From the NCBI GenBank assembly GCA_021202775.1, contig JAJQCJ010000030.1, positions 1-43,853 on the forward strand: a stretch of DNA of 43,853 nucleotides, in the 5' to 3' direction. The notes under the pieces were generated by a model. That model ran no database searches. It had not been told where the DNA came from and worked only from the letters and a program-made list of their open reading frames with translations. Each line of letters starts with the position of its first letter. The stretch's first letter is position 1. Made by a program: the position numbers and the translations under genes. Below, one piece after another: positions 18,328 to 26,978 of the stretch. The DNA is from Clostridiales bacterium. GTDB lineage: Bacteria; Bacillota; Clostridia; Oscillospirales; Oscillospiraceae.

Positions 18328-19992
18328 ATGAAAACCGATATTGAAATCGCACAGAGCACGGAACTTTATCCCATTGACCAGGTGGCCCGGCAGGCCGGTT
18401 TTGACCCCGATCTGCTGGAGCATTATGGCAAGTACAAGGCAAAGATCGACATCTCCTCCCTGAAAGACGCCCCCCGGAAGGGCAAGCTGATTCTGGTCAC
18501 CGCCATCAACCCCACCCCCGCCGGGGAGGGGAAAACCACCACCTCCGTGGGCCTGGCGGACGCCCTCTCCCTACTGGGGAAGAAGACCCTCCTGTGCCTC
18601 CGGGAGCCCTCCCTGGGGCCGGTATTCGGCATCAAGGGGGGTGCGGCCGGGGGCGGCTACGCCCAGGTCATCCCCATGGAGGACATCAACCTCCACTTCA
18701 CCGGCGACTTCCACGCCATCGGCGCGGCCAACAACCTGCTGGCCGCCATGCTGGACAACCACATTCAGCAGGGCAATGCGCTGGACATCGATGTGAAGAA
18801 CATCACCTGGAAGCGCTGCGTGGACATGAACGACCGGCAGCTCCGCAACGTCATCGACGGCCTGGGGGGCCGGATGCAGGGCGTCCCCAGGGAGGACGGC
18901 TTCGACATCACCGTGGCCTCGGAGATCATGGCGGTGCTGTGCCTCTCCTCCGACCTGATGGATTTGAAGCGGCGGCTGGCCAGCATCATCGTGGCCTATG
19001 ACCGGAAGGGCAACCCTGTCACCGCCCACGATTTGAAGGCGGAGGGCGCCATGACCGTCCTGCTGAAGGACGCCATCAAGCCCAACCTGGTGCAGACCCT
19101 GGAGCATAACCCCGCCATCGTCCACGGCGGCCCCTTTGCCAACATCGCCCACGGCTGCAACTCCGTCTCCGCCACCGACACCGCATTGAAGCTGGCGGAC
19201 TATGTGGTGACGGAGGCGGGCTTCGGCGCGGATTTGGGCGCGGAGAAGTTTTTGGACATCAAGTGCCGGGCCGCCGGGCTGGACCCGGACGCGGTGGTCA
19301 TCGTGGCCACGGTGAAGGCGCTGAAATACAACGGCGGCGTCCCCAAGACGGAGCTGGGCCAGGAGAACCTGGAGGCCCTGGAAAAGGGCCTGCCCAACCT
19401 GCTCAAGCACGTAGAAAACATCACCCAGGTGTTCGGCCTGCCCTGCGTAGTGGCCATCAACCGCTTCACCAACGACACCGACGCCGAGCTGGAGCTGATT
19501 CGCAGCAAGTGCCGGGCGCTGGGGGTCAACGTGGCCATGAGCGAGGTCTGGGGCAAGGGCGGCGCAGGCGGCGTGGAGCTGGCGGAGGAAGTGCTGCGGC
19601 TGTGTCAGCAGCCTCACGACTTCCGCTTCGCCTATCCCCTGGACGCCCCCATCAAGGCCAAGCTGGAGACGCTGGTAAAGCGGGTCTACGGCGGCGCGGG
19701 GGTGACCTACTCCAAGGCCGCGGAGCAGTCCATCGCCAAGCTGGAGGAGCTGGGCTATGGCAATCTGCCCATCTGCGTGGCAAAGACCCAGTACTCCCTC
19801 TCTGACGACCCCACCCTGCTGGGACGGCCGGAGGGTTTCACCGTCAATGTGACGAAGGTGAAGGTCAGCGCCGGGGCCGGGTTCATCGTAGTCCAGACCG
19901 GCGACATCATGACCATGCCCGGCCTGCCCAAGGTGCCCGCCGCCGAGCGCATCGACATTGACGAAAACGGCAAAATCGTGGGCCTGTTCTGA
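18328..19992 (+). CDS. fhs: Formate--tetrahydrofolate ligase
   Basis: This 554-residue cytosolic enzyme joins formate to THF with ATP to give 10-formyl-THF for purine synthesis and one-carbon flow. The ATP site is [14 protein letters not shown] near residues 63-76, followed by [22 protein letters not shown] and later [15 protein letters not shown]-like C-terminal blocks (here [20 protein letters not shown]). Length and motifs match the family. The ATG at 18328 follows GAAAGGTGGAG; the longer upstream reading frame runs through the riboswitch and was discarded. No other folate genes flank it. Confidence 0.97.
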   Translation: MKTDIEIAQSTELYPIDQVARQAGFDPDLLEHYGKYKAKIDISSLKDAPRKGKLILVTAINPTPAGEGKTTTSVGLADALSLLGKKTLLCLREPSLGPVFGIKGGAAGGGYAQVIPMEDINLHFTGDFHAIGAANNLLAAMLDNHIQQGNALDIDVKNITWKRCVDMNDRQLRNVIDGLGGRMQGVPREDGFDITVASEIMAVLCLSSDLMDLKRRLASIIVAYDRKGNPVTAHDLKAEGAMTVLLKDAIKPNLVQTLEHNPAIVHGGPFANIAHGCNSVSATDTALKLADYVVTEAGFGADLGAEKFLDIKCRAAGLDPDAVVIVATVKALKYNGGVPKTELGQENLEALEKGLPNLLKHVENITQVFGLPCVVAINRFTNDTDAELELIRSKCRALGVNVAMSEVWGKGGAGGVELAEEVLRLCQQPHDFRFAYPLDAPIKAKLETLVKRVYGGAGVTYSKAAEQSIAKLEELGYGNLPICVAKTQYSLSDDPTLLGRPEGFTVNVTKVKVSAGAGFIVVQTGDIMTMPGLPKVPAAERIDIDENGKIVGLF

Positions 19993-20014
19993 TCGAATCA
20001 TATCATGAAGCATT

Positions 20015-20052
20015 CCGCCGCCAGCGTGATCCGCTGGCGGCGGTTCTTTTTT
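20015..20052 (+). terminator. Terminator after fhs
   Basis: CCGCCGCCAGCG (20015-20026) pairs with CGCTGGCGGCGG (20032-20043), followed by TTCTTTTTT. Confidence 0.92.
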
Positions 20053-20056
20053 GTGT

Positions 20057-20090
20057 GAAAAAGCGCCGCACCTCCGGGGAGATGCGGCGC
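20057..20090 (-). terminator. Terminator after pckA
   Basis: On the minus strand GCGCCGCA pairs with TGCGGCGC (20083-20090 with 20063-20070) and is followed by TTTTTC. Confidence 0.88.
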
Positions 20091-20130
20091 ATGGTTATGG
20101 GGTTATGCGGAGGTTTCGGTTGTCAGGAAC

Positions 20131-21738
20131 TCAGTCCAGCTGAGGGCCGGCGGCCACCAGGCTCTTGCCCAGGTCGTTGGTCTGATACTTGACGAAGTTC
20201 TTGATGAAGCGCTGGGCCAGATCCTTGGCCTTCTCCTCCCACTGGGAAGCGTCGGCATAGGTGTCCCGGGGATCCAGGATGGCGGGGTCAACGCCGGGCA
20301 GCTCGGTGGGAACCTCGAAGTTGAAATAGGGGATCATCTTGGTGGGGGCGGACTTGATGGAGCCGTCCAGGATGGCGTCGATGATGCCGCGGGTGTCCTT
20401 GATGGAGATACGCTTGCCGGTGCCGTTCCAGCCGGTGTTGACCAGATAAGCCTTGGCGCCGCTCTTCTCCATGCGCTTGACCAGCTCCTCACCGTACTTG
20501 GTGGGATGCAGCTCCAGGAAGGCCTGGCCGAAGCAGGCGGAGAAGGTGGGGGTAGGCTCGGTGATGCCCCGCTCGGTGCCGGCCAGCTTGGCGGTGAAGC
20601 CGGACAGGAAATAGTACTGGGTCTGCTCCGGGGTCAGGATGGACACGGGAGGCAGCACGCCGAAGGCGTCGGCGGACAGGAAGATGACGTTCTCGGCGGC
20701 AGGACCGGCGGACACAGGACGGACAATCTTCTCGATGTGGTTGATGGGATAGGACACACGGGTGTTCTCGGTAACGCTCTTGTCAGCGAAGTCGATCTTG
20801 CCGTTCTCGTCCAAGGTGACGTTCTCCAGCAGAGCGTTGCGCTTGATGGCGTTGTAGATGTCGGGTTCGGAGTCCTTGTCCAGGTTGATGACCTTGGCAT
20901 AGCAGCCGCCCTCGAAGTTGAAGACGCCGTTGTCGTCCCAGCCGTGCTCGTCATCGCCGATGAGCAGACGCTTGGGGTCGGTGGACAGGGTGGTCTTGCC
21001 GGTGCCGGACAGGCCGAAGAAGATGGCGGTGTTCTCGCCGTTCATATCGGTGTTGGCGGAGCAGTGCATGGCGGCAATGCCCTTCAGGGGCAGATAGTAG
21101 TTCATCATGGAGAACATGCCCTTCTTCATCTCGCCGCCGTACCAGGTGTTGATGATGACCTGCTCACGGCTGGTGATGTTGAAGACAACGGCGGTCTCGG
21201 AGTTGAGGCCCAGCTCCTTGTAGTTCTCCACCTTGGCCTTGGAAGCGTTGTAGACCACGAAGTCGGGCTCGAAGTTCGCCAGCTCCTCCTCGGTGGGGAC
21301 GATGAACATGTTCTTGATGAAGTGAGCCTGCCAAGCCACCTCCATGATGAAGCGGATGGCCATGCGGGTGTCCTTGTTGGCGCCGCAGAACGCGTCCACC
21401 ACATACAGCTTCTTGCCGGACAACTCCTGCTGGGCGATGGCCTTCACGGCAGCCCAGGTCTCCTCAGAGGCGGGATGGTTGTCGTTGGGATACTCAGGGG
21501 TGGTCCACCACACGGTGTCCTTGGAGTTCTCGTCCATGACGATGAACTTGTCCTTGGGGGAACGGCCGGTGTAAACGCCGGTCATGACGTTGACGGCGCC
21601 CAGCTCGCTGACCTGGCCCTTGTCAAAGCCCTCCAGACTGGGATCAGTCTCGTCCTCAAACAGCTGCTCATAGGAAGGATTGTAGACAACTTCCGTTGTC
21701 CCGGTGATTCCATACTTTGTAAAATCAATCTTTGCCAT
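20131..21738 (-). CDS. pckA: Phosphoenolpyruvate carboxykinase (ATP)
   Basis: This 535-residue cytosolic enzyme interconverts oxaloacetate plus ATP with PEP, CO2 and ADP. It shows [12 protein letters not shown], the substrate loop, the kinase-1a P-loop [11 protein letters not shown] near residue 242, kinase-2 [12 protein letters not shown] with metal-binding Asp, and [17 protein letters not shown]. The pattern marks the ATP-type, not the GTP-type, enzyme. AGGAGG lies 12 bases before the ATG. In gut anaerobes it often runs toward oxaloacetate during fermentation; the direction here is not shown by sequence. Codons are strongly biased, suggesting high expression. Confidence 0.97.
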   Translation of the reverse strand: MAKIDFTKYGITGTTEVVYNPSYEQLFEDETDPSLEGFDKGQVSELGAVNVMTGVYTGRSPKDKFIVMDENSKDTVWWTTPEYPNDNHPASEETWAAVKAIAQQELSGKKLYVVDAFCGANKDTRMAIRFIMEVAWQAHFIKNMFIVPTEEELANFEPDFVVYNASKAKVENYKELGLNSETAVVFNITSREQVIINTWYGGEMKKGMFSMMNYYLPLKGIAAMHCSANTDMNGENTAIFFGLSGTGKTTLSTDPKRLLIGDDEHGWDDNGVFNFEGGCYAKVINLDKDSEPDIYNAIKRNALLENVTLDENGKIDFADKSVTENTRVSYPINHIEKIVRPVSAGPAAENVIFLSADAFGVLPPVSILTPEQTQYYFLSGFTAKLAGTERGITEPTPTFSACFGQAFLELHPTKYGEELVKRMEKSGAKAYLVNTGWNGTGKRISIKDTRGIIDAILDGSIKSAPTKMIPYFNFEVPTELPGVDPAILDPRDTYADASQWEEKAKDLAQRFIKNFVKYQTNDLGKSLVAAGPQLD

Positions 21739-21815
21739 AGTTTAGCCTAACCTCCTGCATTGATGGTGAAAGTAATGCTCAGACCGCGAGGTCTAAACAT
21801 ATTCCTCGCTCTTCA

Positions 21816-21844
21816 ATTATGACAGCTCAGGGGACAAAAGTCAA
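21816..21844 (-). promoter_or_regulatory. Promoter of pckA
   Basis: On the minus strand TTGACT (21839-21844) and CATAAT (21816-21821) are 17 bp apart. The leader of about 70 bases carries a small AGACC/GGTCT hairpin at 21781-21794. Confidence 0.7.
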
Positions 21845-22058
21845 GAGCAATGGACATTTTTTCCTTGAAAATCAATTTTGCCAAAAAGTTATGGTAAAAA
21901 CGGACGGGGAAATCGGGATTTTCTGCCAATGCGAAGGAACGAAGGCCCGCCCGGCAAAGCGCCGGCATCTCCTTCTCCTGAGGAAAATGCTCCGTCAGAT
22001 AGGGGCGGGATTTGCCGTACTTCAACCGGGGACAGGCGGGCGTTCCCCGCCCTCCGGT
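21845..22058. other. Intergenic stretch without a recognised feature
   Basis: Between the pckA promoter and the end of the NlpC/P60-like gene I see no convincing gene, terminator or repeat. A 70-codon minus-strand frame (21813-22025) has no ribosome site and no recognisable protein pattern. Confidence 0.5.
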
Positions 22059-23513
22059 TCAGTCCGCCGTCCGCTCCAGGTGCGGGTAGATCGTGCAGTC
22101 CATGGCATCGGTTGCGCCGCTTCTCCCGATGTACAGGCACAGGCGCGCCTTGCAGGATTTGGTGATGGTGAAGCGGACGCTCTGCCCGTCATAGCAGCGG
22201 ATGGGCGGGGCAAACTCTGAGCCGTCCTCCTGCCGCAGCTGCAGCGCAAAGGCCGTGGACGGGATTCCTGTACCGTTCATGCCGGTCAGCCGGTAGCGGC
22301 CGGGGACGAGGCGGAGCATCCCCAGCCCGTCGTCTGGGTTCCCCCGCAGCCAGACGGTCAGGGGGACGCCCCGGCAGGCGGGGGATTTCTCGCCATAGAT
22401 CCGTATGCCGTCGTCACCGGCAGCGTTGCAGGCGGTGGCGGCGTAGAAAAGCCCGTTGGCAAAGTGGCCGCAGTTGCCCGGAGGGCAGCCAAAATTCCAG
22501 GGATAGTGGCACAGGTTGACGCCGATGGGCGCCCAGACCGTGGTGCTCCGGTCGAAGCGGTAGTCCGGGCGGACCACCAGCGTGATTTCGTCATAGGGGT
22601 GCCTGCCGCGGCGGTCTGCCAACGTGCCGGTCAGCCGCGACCGGGTGATGACGGAGGCGCCGGTGGTGGCCTGAACAAAGAAGCTGCTCCGCTCCTCCAC
22701 AATGGCGACATGGCTGACCGAGCGAAACCGCGCCTTTTGCGCCGGGCTGGCGGTGGACTTTGCCCAGAAGATCAGATCCCCCGGCTCCAGACGGAAGACA
22801 GAGGAAAAGTCCCTGCCATAGTTGGCGCTGTCCCCGTCCGTCTCCGCGTCGAACAGGATCAGCCCCGTCCTGTAAAAATACTCGGCAAGCTGTGCGGCGG
22901 TGCGGAGGGAACTGTAGTCGTCGATGCCCAGGTTCACATACCGGCCTGCCGACATTCTGTCGTAGATGACGGTCTTGTACCAGTCCGTCCCGTAGACCAG
23001 CTCCCTGGAAGGCGTCCAGAAAACCGTAGTCCCCTCCGCCCCGGGGTGGTTTGCAAAGGGGGACGCTTCGTAGGGGATGCCCCGGAGCACCAGGCCGGCG
23101 AAGGCGGAGCAATCCAGCCGGGCTTTGCCGTCTCTGCCCCGCACGATGTAAGAGGGGGATACCCCGCCGTCGGCGGGGACGTTGTAACACGGGGTAAAGA
23201 GGCAGGTGTTCCGATAGACAAAGGCGTCCCTGCCGATGGAACGGATGAGGTGGTAGTGGCAGGCCAGCCAGGCCACATACAGCCCGTAGATTCCGTTGGA
23301 GAACCAGGTGTCCGCTTCCATTCTCCCGGCAGTGCGGCTGCCGCCGTCCCCCGGGGAACCGGACAGGTCAAACCGGGCGGCGCTCCATCCGGAGAGAGGG
23401 ACGGCGCACAAGGTCGGATACCGGGCATAGTCACAGCTGCGGTCGAAGCCACAGCCCTGACAAAGCATCTGTTCATCGTCAGTTTCCATATGGCAGCGGG
23501 GACAGACCCACAT
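22059..23513 (-). CDS. Zinc-ribbon protein with an NlpC/P60-like papain-fold domain
   Basis: This 484-residue protein begins with a four-cysteine zinc ribbon: CPRC at 4-7 and CQGC at 18-21. The middle has an NlpC/P60-like (papain-fold) set: LDCSAFAGLVL with Cys135, EPGDLIFWAK near 243-252, and SVSHVAIVEE with His268. The last 150 residues look like a beta-rich domain ending in KARLCLYIGRSGATDAMDC. NlpC/P60 enzymes cut peptidoglycan peptides or related amide bonds. No signal peptide or membrane segment is seen, so it seems cytosolic. The ATG at 23513 was chosen because GGGAGGG precedes it; the GTG six codons earlier lies within that site. Confidence 0.72.
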   Translation of the reverse strand: MWVCPRCHMETDDEQMLCQGCGFDRSCDYARYPTLCAVPLSGWSAARFDLSGSPGDGGSRTAGRMEADTWFSNGIYGLYVAWLACHYHLIRSIGRDAFVYRNTCLFTPCYNVPADGGVSPSYIVRGRDGKARLDCSAFAGLVLRGIPYEASPFANHPGAEGTTVFWTPSRELVYGTDWYKTVIYDRMSAGRYVNLGIDDYSSLRTAAQLAEYFYRTGLILFDAETDGDSANYGRDFSSVFRLEPGDLIFWAKSTASPAQKARFRSVSHVAIVEERSSFFVQATTGASVITRSRLTGTLADRRGRHPYDEITLVVRPDYRFDRSTTVWAPIGVNLCHYPWNFGCPPGNCGHFANGLFYAATACNAAGDDGIRIYGEKSPACRGVPLTVWLRGNPDDGLGMLRLVPGRYRLTGMNGTGIPSTAFALQLRQEDGSEFAPPIRCYDGQSVRFTITKSCKARLCLYIGRSGATDAMDCTIYPHLERTAD

Positions 23514-23578
23514 AGCACTCCCTCCCTTCACCGCAACGCATCTTTATTGTAACATTGTAACAGTTCGCGGTGGACAGG

Positions 23579-24136
23579 TCAACCGGTTTTCTTTGCTCCG
23601 GCGGTCCCCTCCGCCAGGGAGCGACGGAAGGAGAACAGCGTCTTACAGATCCACAGCGCCGCCGCCACCCCGGTCAGCATCACCGCAATGCCCACCGCCA
23701 GCCAGTCCTCCCAGGGCAGGGCCAGGAGGGACAGGGTGGCGGCCACGGTGTACACCGTCCGGAGGGTCAGCAGCTTTCCCTCCTGGGGGCAGGCATATTT
23801 TCCCGCGATACGGGACAGGTCGGTGAGGAGCTGGAAGTGGAAGTACAGCTCCACCACCCCCGCCAGAACGGTGAGGAGGTAGCTGTCCACCGTCACCCCC
23901 AACAGGGCGGCCACCCATCCCACCCCTTCCCACAGGGCCAGGACGATACCCAGGGGGTGCAGCAGCTTTGCGGACGGCTCCTCCTCCCCGAAGGCGGGCA
24001 GGGCCTTCAAAATCAGCAGGTAGCCCAGCCAGCCCGGCAGGATGTCCATCGTGCCCAGGTTCAGGTCAATGCGGATCAGCAGGTATCCCCAGGCCGTCAG
24101 CTTTGCGGCGGCGGCCAGCTTTTCCCGGTTGGTCAT
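23579..24136 (-). CDS. Membrane protein of unknown function in the BlaI/M56 operon
   Basis: This 185-residue protein has four or five hydrophobic helices, for example WGYLLIRIDLNLGTMDILPGWLGYLLIL, LGIVLALWEGVGWVAALLGV and VGIAVMLTGVAAALWICKTLF. I do not recognise a named family. Its start overlaps the end of the M56 gene by four bases (ATGA), so it is translationally coupled and probably works with, or is controlled by, the BlaI/M56 pair. A polar membrane role is all that can be said. Confidence 0.72.
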   Translation of the reverse strand: MTNREKLAAAAKLTAWGYLLIRIDLNLGTMDILPGWLGYLLILKALPAFGEEEPSAKLLHPLGIVLALWEGVGWVAALLGVTVDSYLLTVLAGVVELYFHFQLLTDLSRIAGKYACPQEGKLLTLRTVYTVAATLSLLALPWEDWLAVGIAVMLTGVAAALWICKTLFSFRRSLAEGTAGAKKTG

Positions 24137-26085
24137 TGTTCCACCTCCTCCAGGGTCAGAATCTCCTGCACTTCCCCGTCCCAGCAGGTTTGAACGCAGA
24201 ACGCTTCGGGCAGGGCGTCCGCACCCTCCAGGGTGAGGACGCCGGAGGAACAGAGGGTTCCATCCAGCCGGGACAGCATCTGTGCCTCCATGCTCCAGCC
24301 CCCGCTGCTGTTGCCGACAGCGCTGACGCTATCCTCCTCATCCATCAGAGCCAACAGGTCGCCCAGCATCTCCTCCGACTCATCCGTAATCGGGGACGGG
24401 CCATACAGGACGCCCACGGTCTGGCTGGGGCCGTCCTCCGGGTAGGTATAGGTCAGGGTCAGCCGGGCCTCCACAGAGTCAAAAGCCGCATCCGGTTTCA
24501 GCGTCTCGTCAAAGGCGGCGCTGCTGCTCCAAAAGACGGAATTGCCGTCCGTGAAGCTGACGGAAACGTTATCCGTGGCGCTGATGCCGTTGTCCACCTC
24601 GCAAAACACGCAGGCGGACAGAGCGACGGAGCCGCTCTCCCCGAAGGCTTCGTAGCGGGCGGCGGGCAGGTCGCTTTCGGCCACGCCGGTCTGGCGCGGG
24701 CCGGTCTCCTCCACCACCCAGCCCCTGTTCTCCTGACAGACGGCAACGGGCACCAGTATATAGGCGGTTTCCTCCCCGTCCTCGTCCTCCGCCATGGCAA
24801 AGAGCAGGTCGGCCTGATAGCCGCCCTCCGTCCGGGTCAGGCCGCAGACGGAATAGCCCAGGCCGGGCTCCGCCTCGGCCAGCGCCTCCCCCGGATACAG
24901 CAGGTAGGTGCCGCCGGATTCTGCCATGGCTGTTTCCAGTTCCTCCTGCCGCTCCAGGGGAGACGCCGCCGCCAGATATATCCCGTTCTCCAGCAGCAGG
25001 CCCTTGGCGTAGGTGTCCAAAGCCCCCGCCACGGTGGAGCAGCCCACCAGCCGGGTGCGGGCCATGGACAGGGCCAGGGCTGCGTCCGTGTCGGGGGCGG
25101 TGTCCGCCCCGGTATAGCCGGAGGCCGTCCCCACCAACACCGGGCCGGACAGCACCGCCACGATGCAGACGGACACCAGCGCCATCCCCCTGGGATACTT
25201 CTTGAAGCGGACAATGGCGGCGATGCGCCGGGCGATGTTTTTGCCGCCGTTGGACAGCGAGGTGGTGCCGGGGGCACGGGCGTAGGTTTCGTCCGCCATG
25301 CTCAGGAGGATTTGGCCGTATGCCCGGCGTTCCTCCCCCTCCAGCCGCTCCAGCACCCGCTGGTCGCACAGGGACTCCATATCATTGCCGATGCGGTCAA
25401 AGACGTACTGCAAAAACGGGTTGCACCAGTGCAGCCCCCGGAGCAGGCACCAAAAGACGTTCTGGAGTGCGTCCCGGTGCCGCAGGTGGAGCAGCTCGTG
25501 GAGCAGCACCTTGTCGTCCACCTCCCGGTCCGCCGGCAGCACCAGCACCGGACGGAACACCCCGCAGACAAAGGCAGAGGACAGCCCCTCCAGCCGGAGG
25601 GCTGGGCAGGCATCCAATCCGTACCGTTGACAAACACCCTCCAGCTGTCCCTCTAATTTCTCCGTCAAGGGCAGCCCGAACCGCAGCAGACGCCGCAGCC
25701 GGACATAGGAAAGGGCGTACCACAGCAGGGAGAGGACCACCCCCGCCGTATACACCGCAAAAAGCCAGTCCGTCACGCTTTGGGGCATGGCCGTCAGCCA
25801 GGGGACGGGGGCGGCCACGGACACCGGCGCATAGGGGGCGGAACAGGCGGAGGAAAGGTGCTGCTCTGCCGCCGTCTTGACCGCCTCCACCCACACCGGC
25901 AGGGGGAGCAGGGTGTCCCGGCCGGTGCTGACGGGCAGCAGCACCCGCAGCGCCAGGAGGCACCACACCCCGTACTGCCACCGGGGGGAGAGTTTGTCCG
26001 CAAACAGCCCCTTCACCGCCAGCAGCAGCAACGCCGCCGCCGACACCGTCAGGGTTTGCAGCAGAAAGGCCCACAGGTTGGTCAT
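24133..26085 (-). CDS. M56-family metallopeptidase (BlaR1/MecR1-like sensor)
   Basis: This 650-residue membrane zinc peptidase has N-terminal helices (FLLQTLTVSAAALLLLAVKG and LFAVYTAGVVLSLLWYALSYV), the zinc motif HELLH at 196-200 within LLHELLHLRHRDALQ, and a further helix near 310 (MALVSVCIVAVLSGPVLVG). The last 320 residues lie outside the cell. In BlaR1, sensing activates the peptidase, which leads to BlaI cleavage. Here the outer part is not a penicillin-binding domain that I recognise (no SxxK/KTG set seen), so the signal may not be a beta-lactam. It starts 3 bp after blaI with GGAGGTG. Confidence 0.88.
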   Translation of the reverse strand: MTNLWAFLLQTLTVSAAALLLLAVKGLFADKLSPRWQYGVWCLLALRVLLPVSTGRDTLLPLPVWVEAVKTAAEQHLSSACSAPYAPVSVAAPVPWLTAMPQSVTDWLFAVYTAGVVLSLLWYALSYVRLRRLLRFGLPLTEKLEGQLEGVCQRYGLDACPALRLEGLSSAFVCGVFRPVLVLPADREVDDKVLLHELLHLRHRDALQNVFWCLLRGLHWCNPFLQYVFDRIGNDMESLCDQRVLERLEGEERRAYGQILLSMADETYARAPGTTSLSNGGKNIARRIAAIVRFKKYPRGMALVSVCIVAVLSGPVLVGTASGYTGADTAPDTDAALALSMARTRLVGCSTVAGALDTYAKGLLLENGIYLAAASPLERQEELETAMAESGGTYLLYPGEALAEAEPGLGYSVCGLTRTEGGYQADLLFAMAEDEDGEETAYILVPVAVCQENRGWVVEETGPRQTGVAESDLPAARYEAFGESGSVALSACVFCEVDNGISATDNVSVSFTDGNSVFWSSSAAFDETLKPDAAFDSVEARLTLTYTYPEDGPSQTVGVLYGPSPITDESEEMLGDLLALMDEEDSVSAVGNSSGGWSMEAQMLSRLDGTLCSSGVLTLEGADALPEAFCVQTCWDGEVQEILTLEEVEQ

Positions 26086-26088
26086 GGG

Positions 26089-26448
26089 TCACACCTCCAT
26101 CTCATCCAGCAGCTTCCTGAGCCGCTCCCGCTCTTGGGGGGATAGTTTGGATTCCTGCAAAAAGGCCGCCACCAGATCTCCGGCGGCCCCGCCGTAAACC
26201 CGCGTCAGCAGATCGTCCCGCTCCTGCCGGGCGCAGTCCTCCCGTGTGACGGCGGCGGCGTAGGGTTTGGGCTGGCTGTGGTCGATGGACACCAGCCCCT
26301 TGGCCTCCATCCGGGTCAGGTAAGTGTGAACCGTGTTTTTGCTCCAGCCGTTGACCGGCTTCAGGGCGGCGGTCAGCTCTCCCAGGGCGAACCGCTGGCC
26401 GGACCACAGGACATCCAGCACAGCCCATTCCGCATCCGTGATTTTCAT
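26089..26448 (-). CDS. BlaI/MecI-family transcription repressor
   Basis: This 119-residue winged-helix repressor has ITDAEWAVLDVLWSGQ, NTVHTYLTRMEAKGLVSI (recognition helix and wing) and a C-terminal dimerisation region. The start is the ATG at 26448, preceded by GGAGGC; the longer frame runs into the operator and has no ribosome site. It should bind the double TACAnnTGTA operator at 26461-26496 over its own promoter. The M56 peptidase next in the operon is the expected inactivator. Confidence 0.93.
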   Translation of the reverse strand: MKITDAEWAVLDVLWSGQRFALGELTAALKPVNGWSKNTVHTYLTRMEAKGLVSIDHSQPKPYAAAVTREDCARQERDDLLTRVYGGAAGDLVAAFLQESKLSPQERERLRKLLDEMEV

Positions 26449-26460
26449 GGCAAAGCCTCC

Positions 26461-26511
26461 TACAAATGTAGTACATAGCACTATACTACACTTGTAGGAG
26501 GCTTTTGTCAA
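26461..26511 (-). promoter_or_regulatory. Promoter and double operator of the blaI-M56 operon
   Basis: On the minus strand TTGACA (26506-26511) and TAGTAT (26483-26488) are 17 bp apart. Two BlaI-type sites, TACACTTGTA (26487-26496) and TACAAATGTA (26461-26470), cover the -10 and the start region. The pair is also an outer inverted repeat. Confidence 0.88.
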
Positions 26512-26572
26512 TCCCGAAGCTTCTTTTTCTTTCAATTTTCCCCAACCCGGCCTGAGGCGTCCCGGAGCGCAG

Positions 26573-26614
26573 CAAAACAGTAACCCAGTCCATTCAACCT
26601 CTGGACTGGGTTAC
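26573..26614 (-). terminator. Terminator of the ncRNA
   Basis: On the minus strand a perfect 12-bp stem, GTAACCCAGTCC with GGACTGGGTTAC (26580-26591 and 26603-26614), is followed by TGTTTTGC. Confidence 0.88.
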
Positions 26615-26864
26615 CGTTCACTGGAAATCAGAAGCTTCATCTCTATGGATGCCTCCTTTCGTCCTATTCAATTGTAGGGGCTTTCGCTGCCTTTGTCTGC
26701 GCTTACGACTACTCACTTTACAAACACATTGTCCCGGTGGAGCTTCTACTCATACACCCTGCTGATGCTTTCATCCGTTTCGCCAGACCCCGAGTGAACT
26801 GCCTGCAGCTTAGGCTTTCTCCGGCTCACTCGCTTCGCCTTTGTCTTGGCTCTTTTGTTTTTGT
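26573..26864 (-). ncRNA. Structured non-coding RNA, about 290 nt, family not assigned
   Basis: The region lies in a 530-base gap, has a consensus-like promoter on one side and a strong terminator on the other, and has no credible coding frame. Several helices can be drawn: CGAGTGA (26791-26797) with TCACTCG (26826-26832), GCCT/AGGC inside it, GATG/CATC at 26764-26775, CCTA/TAGG at 26663-26678, CATC/GATG at 26638-26651, and a long-range AGAAGCT (26630-26636) with AGCTTCT (26741-26747). It lacks the T-loop and tag frame of tmRNA, and the conserved blocks of RNase P, SRP RNA and 6S RNA. The raiA class is one candidate by size and host group, but I cannot confirm it. Confidence 0.72.
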
Positions 26865-26870
26865 GATTAT

Positions 26871-26899
26871 AAGATACCACATCCCGGCGGGTTTGTCAA
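26871..26899 (-). promoter_or_regulatory. Promoter of the ncRNA
   Basis: On the minus strand TTGACA (26894-26899) and TATCTT (26871-26876) are exactly 17 bp apart. A/T-rich bases precede the -35, as in strongly expressed RNAs. Confidence 0.82.
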
Positions 26900-26948
26900 G
26901 CACTTTTTTAAAGAAAATCAAAAAATATTTTTGCAGCCTTTCTGTGAA

Positions 26949-26975
26949 AAGAGGGAGCGCCGCCGCGCCCCCCTG
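26949..26975 (-). terminator. Probable terminator after the M15 lipoprotein gene
   Basis: A short GC-rich hairpin, GGGGCGC against GCGCTCCC on the minus strand, is followed by TCTTTTC. It is weaker than others in the window. Confidence 0.5.
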
Positions 26976-26978
26976 AGA

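Noticed and set aside
21813-22025. 70-codon minus-strand frame in the gap before pckA
   Set aside because: No ribosome site, no recognisable pattern, and it overlaps the pckA promoter.
26573-26864. tmRNA, RNase P, SRP or 6S RNA as identity of the ncRNA
   Set aside because: No T-loop with GGTTCGA, no tag frame ending in Ala-Ala, no GAGGAAAGTCC-type RNase P block, no SRP helix 8 motif, and no simple long hairpin with a central bubble.
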